Of a DNA stretch of 64,000 bases, positions 47,718 through 58,957 are shown piece by piece. The notes under the pieces are model-generated. The model ran no database searches, was not told where the DNA came from, and worked only from the letters and a program-made list of their open reading frames with translations. Position numbers and translations under genes: made by a program. Position 1 is the stretch's first letter, and each line of letters starts with the position of its first letter. The DNA comes from Toxoplasma gondii ME49 (Eukaryota > Apicomplexa > Conoidasida > Eucoccidiorida > Sarcocystidae). The stretch is taken from NCBI RefSeq assembly GCF_000006565.2, contig NC_031479.1, positions 6,136,885 through 6,200,884 on the forward strand, in the 5' to 3' direction.

Positions 47718-50556
47718 ATGAAGACGCCTTCTTTCTTTTCGCGCCTCCTTCGGAGGAATCCGTTGTAGGTTTCTTGGGTGCTGAATGGAGTCGAGGGAGA
47801 AAATCTCAAAGAAACGAAGGAACTTCCGTCGTCTGTCGCTTGCCGCCTGCGTAGATCACCTCTGTTCCTCCTCCCTGGATGCCGCGCGCCTGTCTGTGAA
47901 GGAAGTTGCTCGGCACAGAAGCGGGCGAATCACGGAACGAAAACTCGACTCACTGCCTTCCTTATTTCATGACGGAGGCAGAGGGAGACTATGAGACATG
48001 AAACAGAGACGCACGAGACACCTCACAGCTCTCGCATCTCTCCTCTTGTCATTCGTCTTCCGTCTCCGTCGTCACCTTCGCCTCACTCCTCATTCTTCGT
48101 GTTCTTCTCTCGTCCTGTTCGTTTCGTCTTCGTCCTTTTCGTCTTCACCTCCTTGTTCGCTTTCCCCTGTTCTCTCCGTTTCGTGCTTCGTCGTCCTCTC
48201 GCTCTCTCTCCTCTGATCGCCTGTTGCTCCCGACTTCTTCGTCCCCGTTTCTCTGCTCTGCGGTCTCTGAAACTTGTGCGTCTCCGAGTTTTTTCCGTGT
48301 CAGACCGGAGGAACGCGAGTGGCGAGTGACGCTTAACGGCCCGCAGCTTCTGCCTGCTTGCGGCAACCGGGTCGTGACCTCCAAGTACACGCTCTGGAAC
48401 TTCCCCTTCAAAAATTTCTGGGAACAACTGCACCGAATCTCCAACATGTACTTCTTCTTCATAGGCTTTCTACAATGCATCCCTCAGGTACAATTCACAT
48501 TCAATGCGACAAACGATCCAGTCATGTACATATACATATACATATATGTATATATGTATATGTATATATGTATATGTATATATGTATATGTATATATGTA
48601 TATGTATATATGTATATGTATGTGCGTGTGTTTGTATACGTATGCATGTGCATGCGTGTGTCTATGTATTGAGGTATGTACATGTATGCATGTGTATGTG
48701 TCTGTAGATGTTTTGTGTATATGCCTGCATGACAGTCTCTATGTAACTATCTCTGTTTTCGTCTAAATGTTGGTGTCTGTGAACCAGTCTTTGCCAAATC
48801 GGCGTGCCCTTTCTTTGTCCACGTATCTCTGTCTCGCGCTGTTTCTGCACCCCGATGCAAAGATGTACGTGAAAGCATTTTCATGTGTACCTTGAGTAGG
48901 CGTCTGACCAGAGACGTCGTTCTCGTCCTTCAGGAAATTTGTTTTGGCGTCCGGAGGTCACCGTATACCTGCATCAGTGTGGTAGAATGTCTCGGAAGCA
49001 TGCCTACATGTTCTCCACAGGCCCCCCCCCTCTGGGGTCGGTCAGCGCTTGCTTCACGAGCCTCTGGTGAAGAGACAACTCCCTGTCGTTGGTCTGGTGA
49101 ATGCGATGCGTTCATCGTAGTTGTCTCCCGCGTTTCGAGCAATGCTTCTGTTCTGCGTTGTCGCTCAGATTTCCGGTACAGGAGGCCTCCCGACGATCGG
49201 CATGCCGCTGTCGGTGGTGCTCATCTGCAACGGTGTCAAAGACGCTGTGGAGGACTATCGCCGTCACCAAGCTGACGACGTCGAGAATGGCCAGGTGACT
49301 GCCAGGCACCTTTGCGTGCTTCGACCTTTCTCGCTCCGTTCCTCTGTTCCCGCTGCCTTTGTCGCGTCGCTTGTTCTCTGATAGTAACAGCGTCGTTCTT
49401 CTGTCCCCCGTGAGTGCCCTTGGCTTTTCCGCCGAGTTGTGCGTCCACTCTTGCCTCGCAGTCGCGCCTGACATCCTCGCTTCCAGCGTTCTGTCACTCC
49501 ACGCGCGCTCCGGCTTTTTGCGTCTCTCTGCGTGCGTCTGGTCTCAGATTTGTCAACTCGTAGGCCGTGGTCCGCCTCCTGCTTCCTCCTCACCTCTCGT
49601 CTCCCTCCGAACCCGTCTCTTCCACTTCCTATGTCCACGAAGGTCGCGCGCGTCTTCCTCTCCTCCGTCGTCTCCTTCGTCCGCTCGTTCTTCCGCTCGT
49701 TCTTCCGCTCCTTCTGCGTCTCCTCTGTCGCCGTTTCCATGGGAGTCTGTGGAGCTTGGAGACATTGTCGTTTGCTTCCGAGACGACTTCTTCCCCGCGG
49801 ATCTGCTGCTGCTTGCGTCGGCGGATCCAAATGGCGTCGCCTTCATCGAGACGGCGGGTCTGGACGGCGAGGGGAACATGAAGGTGAAGCAGCTGCAGAA
49901 AGACTTGGCCCTCTGGATTGGCCACCAGCCGCATGCAGCCAATTTAAGTGCCTCTGCTGGCACTCGCGCATCTGCGGCTTCTCCGCCCGCCGCGCTGCTC
50001 GCAGCGCTACAGGAAATTGGCACGCTGTCAGGTTCGCTCTGTTGCGACTGGCCAAATAGAGACCTTCTGCGCTGCGATGGCATTCTCACTGTCTCCAGAA
50101 GACGCAGACAGGAGCCTGCGAGAGGAAACGGGGCGGAGGAGGAGGCCGCAGCGGTCGGTAGCTGCAGGACTGGAGACGCCAGCAGAGTACAGAGAGGAGA
50201 CGCACACGGTCCAAATGGGGACAGTGAGGAACGGCAGGTGCCTGTGAACATCGACAACATGTTGCTGCGGGGATGCCGACTCCGCAACACAGACTGGATT
50301 GTCGGCCTCGCCGTGTACACTGGAGATAATACCAAAATTCAACTGGTACACAGATTCACAAAACGATCAGAGAATTCAGTGCAGTATTTCTCACCCTTCA
50401 TGATACAAAATGTATATACCTATTAACGGTTGCATATCTTCATCTATTTACCTTTTGAATATAGATGAATGCGTGTGAATCTCAGTGTAGATGTGCAAAA
50501 ATCTCATTTTTTAATAAACGGAGATGTGCATGTGGAGCATTGCCTGTCTGCTGCGG

Positions 50557-50591
<35 letters not shown>

Positions 50592-53500
50592 ATTTCATTC
50601 ACGCACTGAGTTGAGCCGCGCCCGCCGTCGATGTCTTTGCATCGATCCTCGGCTTCGATTTCTGTGGGAATACTCTTCGAATTTTCTTAGTCTCGTTGAT
50701 TCGCGCTCTAAAAACAACGCGAGCTGCTGCGCCTCTGATTGCCCCTAGTATTGGTGTTGCGTTAGAGAGCTAAACCTGCTGGGTTTCAAGGTCCTACGAT
50801 AAAATTTTGTTCACGTCAGTTTTGTTCTAGGCTTAATATCTTTATATATTTATATATATATATATATATATATAAATTTCTGTTATCACTAGTAAGGTTG
50901 TTCCTCGTCGGTTATGCTATCGCGGTAATATGTGAATTACAGGTTGCCGTGGTTCATGCGCGACTGTCTGTTCTTTTCAGAATTCTGGGCCGCCTCGATC
51001 GAAGCGATCTCGCGTCGAGAGACTCTCAGGTCGAATGATTGTGGGAATCGCCGTGCTTCAAGCCATCATGTGCACTGCCACAGCCATCGCCAGCACTGTT
51101 CTGTGGTATTCGCCTTCGTCTCCGTTGAAGAATTTGACTTATCTGCACAATCCGCAGGACCGGAGTCTCCCTGGGTTTCTCTTCTGTAAGTGACCCGAGG
51201 CCTTTGTTGTGGGGGACGCCAGGAACCTGTTTTCGATCGTCACAGCGTTTCCCCAGATAGAGGCAAACCGAGAGGACTGCTGAGAAACAGAGAGTCGAGG
51301 CATCCCGGCGTCGAATCGTGCGGCAACTGTCTCCTCACCGTCAAAGTAGCGGAAGTTTCGAACGACTTTTTCCCCGGCCTATCCAGAATTGTCGTCTGGT
51401 GGAACAAATGCGTTCGAGTCCCGTTTTCCTCTGTAGATCGGTTTCATGCTCTAAGGCAAAACGCAGTCTCAACGCTATCATCGCTTATAGCATCGGTGTA
51501 CATCGTGTCTTCTGCAGAGACTCGCCAGTCGTTTCCTTTGTCCCTGCATGCGTTTCTTGCCCTTTTGCATGCTTACCGACGTTCACTTGTCCCCTCCTGC
51601 CCCCTGTGTCTCTCTCGTTGTGTCGCTGCAGGGCTAATTCAGGCGCTGACCTGTGTGGTTTTGACGGCGAATTTGATTCCGATTTCGCTGATTCTGCAAA
51701 CGACGTTCGTTCAAGCCATTCAGGCGTCGATGATAAACAGCAGACGCGTGGGGAGTTCCCCAGACGTCTACAGCAGAGCCCGCCTCTGGAGCGACCGTAT
51801 CTCCCGTTCGGACGACCCGGAGATAAGCGCGGAGACGCGACCTCGGAGGCGAGCAACCACCTGGCGCAAAACGGGCAGCGGTGGAGAAGCAAAGGCAGAC
51901 GTCGCAGAGGTTTCTGACGCGGCGAATGCCGCCAGAGCGACCGGGGGAGATATAGGCCGCTGCGGAGAAGAAGCGGAGACGGTTAGCATGTCAGGGGAAG
52001 GCGACGCGGGTCATCGACGAAACCGTCTCCGAGAGAAGGTCGTTTCAAGAGGGAGGAACTTGTTTTCTTGGATCAGGAGTTTGCCTTCTACTTTTAGCAG
52101 AACGCGTGAAACCGGCAGCGACTCCCAAGCCAATGCCGCGTTCGTAGATGCATTCTCGACCGGGGCGGCGTGCGAGCACGAAGAAGAGTGGGCAAAAGGC
52201 CTGCAAACGCTGCACAGCCGGGAGGGGACAGGTGTCTCCTCGCACGGTGTGGGGTCGTCTCCCTCCGGAGGAGACAGTCGCGGGGCGACCACCAGCGACG
52301 AGAGAACGACGCGAGACAGCGAAAATGGTTTAGGAAACAGCACGGTCGGGGCGGCGCACGCAGCTGGGAAGCAGATGATGAGGAACTTTAGGGTGAAACT
52401 GAAAAGCGGTGATCTTGAGGCCAGAGGCAGAAGCGAAAGGACGAAGGCTCGTGGAGACCCGGCGGAGAACAGAAGAAACGAGCAAACGAGGGAAAAAGCG
52501 CCAGCGACTTTCAAAGACGAGGCAGAGGACGAAGTGAGTGAATTCGATGCCGAGGAAGAAGAAAAAAAAGTGAAGCCAGAGGAGATTGTCGCTCGAACGT
52601 CCGACCTCAATGAAGAACTCGGACAAGTCAGCTACGTTTTTTCGGACAAAACCGGGACGCTGACAGAAAACATGATGGAGTTTCGAAAGTGCTGTATCCA
52701 AGGTAAGCACGAGATACGCATGTAAACCTCAGGGGGGAAGATAATTTATGTGAAAATTTAGCACTTACGGCAACCTTTGCTCTGTGGCTCTCCACCCGTT
52801 CTTTCGTCGCTGACAACTTCCATACCACAAAGAGTTCAGTATGTCTCACGCTTAACTCTGTGCGCTTTATATGCTTTGGTGAAGAGAATCAAAAGAAGCG
52901 GGCGGAACTTGCCCAACCATGCAGGTCGCTCTATCACTCAAGAACTAAACATCAACTCACAAGAGGTTTATATTTCGACATGCCGAGTCTTGCGACGAAG
53001 TGTCTCACCTTGAGACTTTGTGTCACTTTTATTCGTTTTCAGGCATCCGCTACGGCGACGAGGTGGAGGGTGAGAAGGTCAGACTAACACAGTCTGGCGG
53101 CAGAGAAGGTGAGCAAGGGGAGACGACCTTATCACCTCCACGAGAACTTGGTTTTGCATGCATATCGTTACATAAAAGGTTCCTGTTGCACCCATGGGGT
53201 CTCCTTCCAGTAGCACCTGCAGCACGGGAAGGTACATGCTGCAGGCCTCGGTTGCCCACGACAAGTACATGGCAAAAATGCCAGTGTGTCTGTATTTATA
53301 TCTCTCTCTAGGAGCGCGTCTGTATCTGTCTATTTATACCTGTATCCTTCTGATTCTGTCCTTTATCACCATTTCTAAATCTTCCTGTGTCCCTGTCTCC
53401 TTCGCGCCACACTTGCGGGCTTCCACATGGGTACAGGTCCTCTCTAGACATTCACCTGGGATTTCGGACCTCGCCGGTTCTTCGTCTACGTACAGGCGCA

Positions 53501-55637
53501 GGTTCTGCCCAGTGTGTCTGCGTTGTCTCTTGCCTCTGCAGGCCTTCCGCAAGAACGCGAGGCGCCTCATGTGAAGGTGGGCGACCCAACGCTGCGGGCG
53601 GCGCTGTCGGACCCCGACGATCCGATGCACTCTCACATCATCGATTTCTTTCTTCACCTCGCCGTCAACCACTCTGCTCTCGCGGAACACGATGAACAAA
53701 CTGGACATTTGTGGTGAGCGTGAGTCGAATCGGGTGTAGCTGACATGCACTTGTCTTCTCCAGTTTCGCCTGCCTCGCTTCTCCTTCCCGCTGACACACC
53801 CGGTCTCTTGTCCTGCGTCGGATCGCTTCCACGCGCCTCATCGACGCCGTCACTTTCTCTGTCTTGCCTCTCTCGCCGCGCTGTCTTTGTCTTGTTCTCT
53901 TTTTTTTTGGTTGTCCTGGTTTTTTCTCTGACGTCGTCTTGTTCTCTGCGGCTTTGTCTGTGTCTGTCTCTGTGTCTGGCTGGTCCTCTGTTTCTCCCTG
54001 CCTCTCCCTATCTCTCGGTCTCCGTCTCGCTGCCTCTTGGTGTCTCTGTCGCGCCGTTGTGCGTTCCCCTCTCGGCTCGATACTGGGGCTTTCTCTCTCT
54101 TTCTTCGTTTCCGCCGCTCCACACACGTCTGTCAGTGCGCCTGCGTCGTGGAGGTTTCCGTCTCGCTGTCGGCGACCTTCCTTACTCTCTTCCTCCGCAT
54201 TTTCTGCCTCGCCTTCTCTTTCGTTCAGCTACTCAGCAAACAGCCCGGACGAGAGGGCCTTTGTTTGCGCCGCGCGACACTTTGGAGTCACTTTTCGAGC
54301 ACGGACGCCCTTCGGGGTGGAGTTGAATGTCCTGGGCCGCACCGTCCACGTCGACATTCTCGCCTCTTTTCCATTTGAAAGTCGTCGACGGCGCTCATCT
54401 GTGCTCTGTCAAATTTCCGAGCCTAGGCCGAGGAAAGAGAGGAAAAGCGCTTCGTCTTCGACGCGCGCGGACTCGCCTTCCCAGCCCTCCTGCGCGCCAA
54501 ACCCAAAACACAACGGAGACACTACAGCAGCTGCTGGGATTTCTTTCGCGGCTGCAGACCAGCCGCGCGGATCGGGAGGAAACGCTAAACGCCTCGCGGG
54601 GAGGCCTTCTCCATCCGCCGTCCCTGCCGTGTCTGCCACTCTGCCGCCGCTCTCGAAAGCGAACCCACCGAGCCCAGCGTCTCTCGAGGCATCATCCGTA
54701 CTCTGCCATCCCCATGGGCCTCTTGCCGCTGCAGAGACCAAGCCGGAAGCGAGAGAAGAAGAAGAAGACGGACAGTTGCGGCAGCGAGTTGTGCTTCTCA
54801 CAAAGGGCGCAGACATGGTGATTCTGCCTCGACTTCGTCGGCGTGCGAGTGGAAAGCGTCCGGACGAAGGGAGACAGGAAAGAGACGGGAGAACAGGAGG
54901 AGAGAGAGAACAGAAGGAGTCCACCTCTGCACAAGCAAACGATGGGGAACCGCCAGGGGAGCCAGGCGAGAGTGTAGAGAGCGACGAGGATGAAATGGCG
55001 AGACGGAAAGCAATGGAGACAGCTCTCGAGGCATACGCAGGAGAAGGGCTTAGGACGCTGTGCATCGCAAAACGAACGATTGACGAGGAAGAATTCGCGA
55101 GATGGTACAAAGAGTATCAAAAAGAGCACACCTCCCGAACCAAGGACAAAGAAGAACGGCTTTACCAGTGAGTGGTACAGTCACCGAGTGATCTGCGGGG
55201 GTCGGGACATGCCTGTCGGTCGCGAAAAAAACAAAGCCTAATCCCTACAATCTTGGCCCTCAGCTCGCACCTCGTTTCGGGGACCGCCTCTTTTGGTTTA
55301 CATGAGCGACTCAGAGAAATCTGTGTGCGGTAAAATTTCGCATTCTGAGTTTGCGAGGCGAACAGTCGCTGCTGGAGTTCCTATCGATATCTGTTGTGAA
55401 GTCGTTTCTCTCTGGGGTTTGCTCCGCGTCCTTCCTCTACCCTCTGCTTCTCTTCGTTCCGATCTCTTTCCTTCATCTTTGTTCTTCGTTCCTATCTGCT
55501 GTTTTTTCTTTCTCTGCGCTCCTCACTGATTTTGTGGTGGTATGGTGGGGAAAACAATACACACGCCTTGTAGCCAACTGCAGAGAGCGAATCCAAGTAT
55601 ACTAGATGTACGTGCTCGTGCACATGTACGAGAATAA

Positions 55638-55681
<44 letters not shown>

Positions 55682-56172
55682 TATAAATATCTGTAATTGC
55701 ATACATGCAGACATGTATTTTATGTATATGTGTCTAGGTATGACGTCGAGGCTTGTGCAAGTGGAGTGGAGATGCCTGTGGGGAGTGGGAAATTTCTTTG
55801 CATGCAGTCGTCGCTGAATCTCTTTTTTTCACATGTTCTGCTCTCGTGCGGCTTTCAGACTCGCCGAGAGGCTGGAGGTTGACCTCGAGTTGCAGGGGGT
55901 GACAGCGGTCGAGGATCGCCTGCAGCAGGACGTTGCAATGACCATTGTGAAGCTTCGTCAGGCTGGAATCCACGTACGCCTCCCTTTTAAATGTTTCGTT
56001 TTAACTGCACATGCTTTGGAGGATACGGACTTTTCCGAGTGTCTGTATACATACACTTTTCTGCCTCTATGGATATCTCTTTCTATTCGCGTCCAAGTGT
56101 ATCTCTATGTATATTTGTATAGTGCAGATGTGCGTATGCATACACTCTCCACACCTGTCCACTTACATATAC

Positions 56173-56209
<37 letters not shown>

Positions 56210-58901
56210 TAGATATAGATGTCGGTATGCCCATGTGTACAGGTTGCTCTTGGGTCGAACTGTCGCTAGGAGTCCTGCTGTGGTGAATCGTGTTTTGTCT
56301 CAGGTGTGGATGCTGACCGGAGACAAAACTGAGACGGCGCTGAATGTCGGCATCTCGACGTTTTTGGTTGCGAGAGACACGCGCCTGTCGCGGTACTTAT
56401 GGAACGGGAGAGAGCCGAATGGGGTAGCGCTCGAGCGTCAGCTGCGACAAGACCTCCGGGCTCTTGATATGGCTTCTACGACACAGCCTTCTTGCTTCTC
56501 TTTTTGGTCCTGGAAATGGTCCGGCCATCCTCGCCGAGAGGCCGAAGATTCGCGTGCAGAGACAGGCAGCGAGGGGGGAGACCAGGCAGTTCGAGAGCCT
56601 CCCGAGGCTCTGATTGTTGACGGGGAAGCTCTCACATTTCTCTTCGAGACTGTTGAGAGACAGTGCGCCTTCATTCGCCTCTGCTGCGCATGCCGGGCTG
56701 TCATCTGTTGCCGGTTGGCGCCCCATCAGAAGGTAGGCGAAGCCGAAGCCGGAAAAGGACTTTTTTGCAAGTTCGATTGAACGACGACGGCCGCAACCGT
56801 CAGCGGTAGACGCCGCACCTAGCGTTTTGCTGTTTCTGCTCCTGCGTTGTTACTGGATGCTAAGTGAGTATCGACCTCAATTTGACCGTTGTTCTCACGA
56901 GCGGCTGTACGGGTGGGGACTCTCCCGTAGCCAGGGGACGCATACAGAGAAGAGAAGAGGGTGGGGAAACGCCATATCGGAACCTGAAGACCGGAGACAA
57001 GGCCGGCACAGAAGAACCGGAGGAAAACAAGGAAAAGAAGGAAAGGAAGACCACATGAGAAGGGAGGAAGGTGAAGACATCGAAGGCAGGGAGGAAGAGA
57101 AGAATAAAGTTGCGGTTTGATATGTTTGTGAGGGAAAGATTGCGGCGGTCTCTGTCAGAGGTGAGGGGGTCGTTTTTCCTAGCTTCGTGTTCCCAAGACC
57201 ATGCAGAGGCCCGAGGCGTGGAAGGCGGTTTGTCGGAAAGGCAAACGGTGACCAGGGAATTCCAAGTTGTCACATCGTTTCCTTTCATGTTCGTCTTAGT
57301 TCTGTTTCTGTCTCTTCTTTCTCTTGACCGCTTGTCTCCTCTTCTGCTTGCGTCTTCAACGTGCTGCCATGCCTGTGACGCGTCTGTTGCCAGGGCGCTG
57401 TCGTCTCGCTGGTGAAGAAGACGACGCAGAAGGTGACTCTGGCCATCGGAGACGGATCGAACGACTGCAACATGCTTCTGCAGGCCCATATCGGCGTTGG
57501 TATTCGAGGCAACGAAGGCAACCAAGCTTTCAATGTGAGAGTCGCACTTCGCATAAAAGTCGCCTGCTGTGGAAACGTTGACAATAGTCGCATCGGACGA
57601 GTCTTTTGTCTTTCCCAGTTACTGCGAGGGACCGCAGTGGTCGGTAGGCTGCGCCTAGAACATCAACCGCATCAAAGGTGACTTTGTCAGTCTGTGCATA
57701 TATGCTGCTCCTCGGCGCTTTATGATATATATTAGCTTCCTGTCTACATATCCCTTTGCCTTGAGCTACCTCCTGTCTCGCCGAGAAAGTCGCGACAGAC
57801 TGACGTCCGACGCTTTTGGCTGAATCAGAGAGTCTAGCTTGAGTTGTTGTCCGCTGGTGAAGCCGTCGCGACACACGTAAATGGCACGGCCAGCGAGTTG
57901 CTGGTGTAATCCAGTCCACATACAGAGACAGTTTTCCCGTTCACTGTGATAAGAACTACTTGGTTTTCAGCGAAGTCCGGCTAGGAAGGCCAGCTGCGTT
58001 TTACTCGAATGCGAGTAGTGTCTCCGACGTCGCACCCACCCACTGTGGTAATGTAGCGCGTGCATTAGTCTCACTTGTCGGAATCACAGAGATATTTGAG
58101 GTCGTAAGCCGTTGTGCAGTGTGCCCTGGGAGACGGCACCTCGAGAGAACAAGCGAGGTGACGAGGGAAACAAGAAGTACTGAGCATGTGCATGCGTTCG
58201 CAATTGGAGCGCATGCCGTCGACTGCGTTCTAGGGAAGAGGACTAAGAAATCGTTCACTGATACAGCTCTTTCACCGAACATTACATGCTCTGGCGCCTT
58301 GGTCGTCACATTTGCCATGCATCACACGTACGATCCTTCTCTGCTCATTCATCGCCTCTCTGTCCATCTCGGTGTCACTCTCCAGAGAGGTGCATCAAGC
58401 TGCCCACAGATATTTAGGATTTACATGCATGCATATGCGTGGAGAGATGGTTTTTGGGGTGGCACAGCTGGATGGAGATACAGACGATGGCTTTTGTCTT
58501 TTTTTCAGTGCTCGGATTTTGGAGTCACGCAGTTTCGACTGCTCCTGCCTCTCCTGCTCGTGCATGGCCGGTGGTGCTACCGGCGAATAACGACCGTCAT
58601 TCTTTACATCATCTACAAGAACTTTCTTCTCGTCTTGCCCCTAGTCTACTTCGGATTTCTCTGCCTCTTCTCTGGGCAGCGGTTCTACCCTGAAGTCCTC
58701 GCCCAAACCTACAATCCAGTTCTTACTGCGGTAAGAACGCTTTGTCTCCAGCCAGAAGAACCCGCGAAGCTGGGAGCATACCTGTCACCACTGTTCTCTC
58801 GCTCCCATACACAGATATACATATATAAATATATATATGTATATCTATACGTACGTATATGTGAATGCCTACATGCGTATCTATCTGCATACTTACATAC
58901 A

Positions 58902-58957
<56 letters not shown>

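Noticed and set aside
53665..54126. Minus-strand Lys/Arg/Glu-rich frame
   Set aside because: Antisense of the CT-rich flippase intron 8; a composition artefact.
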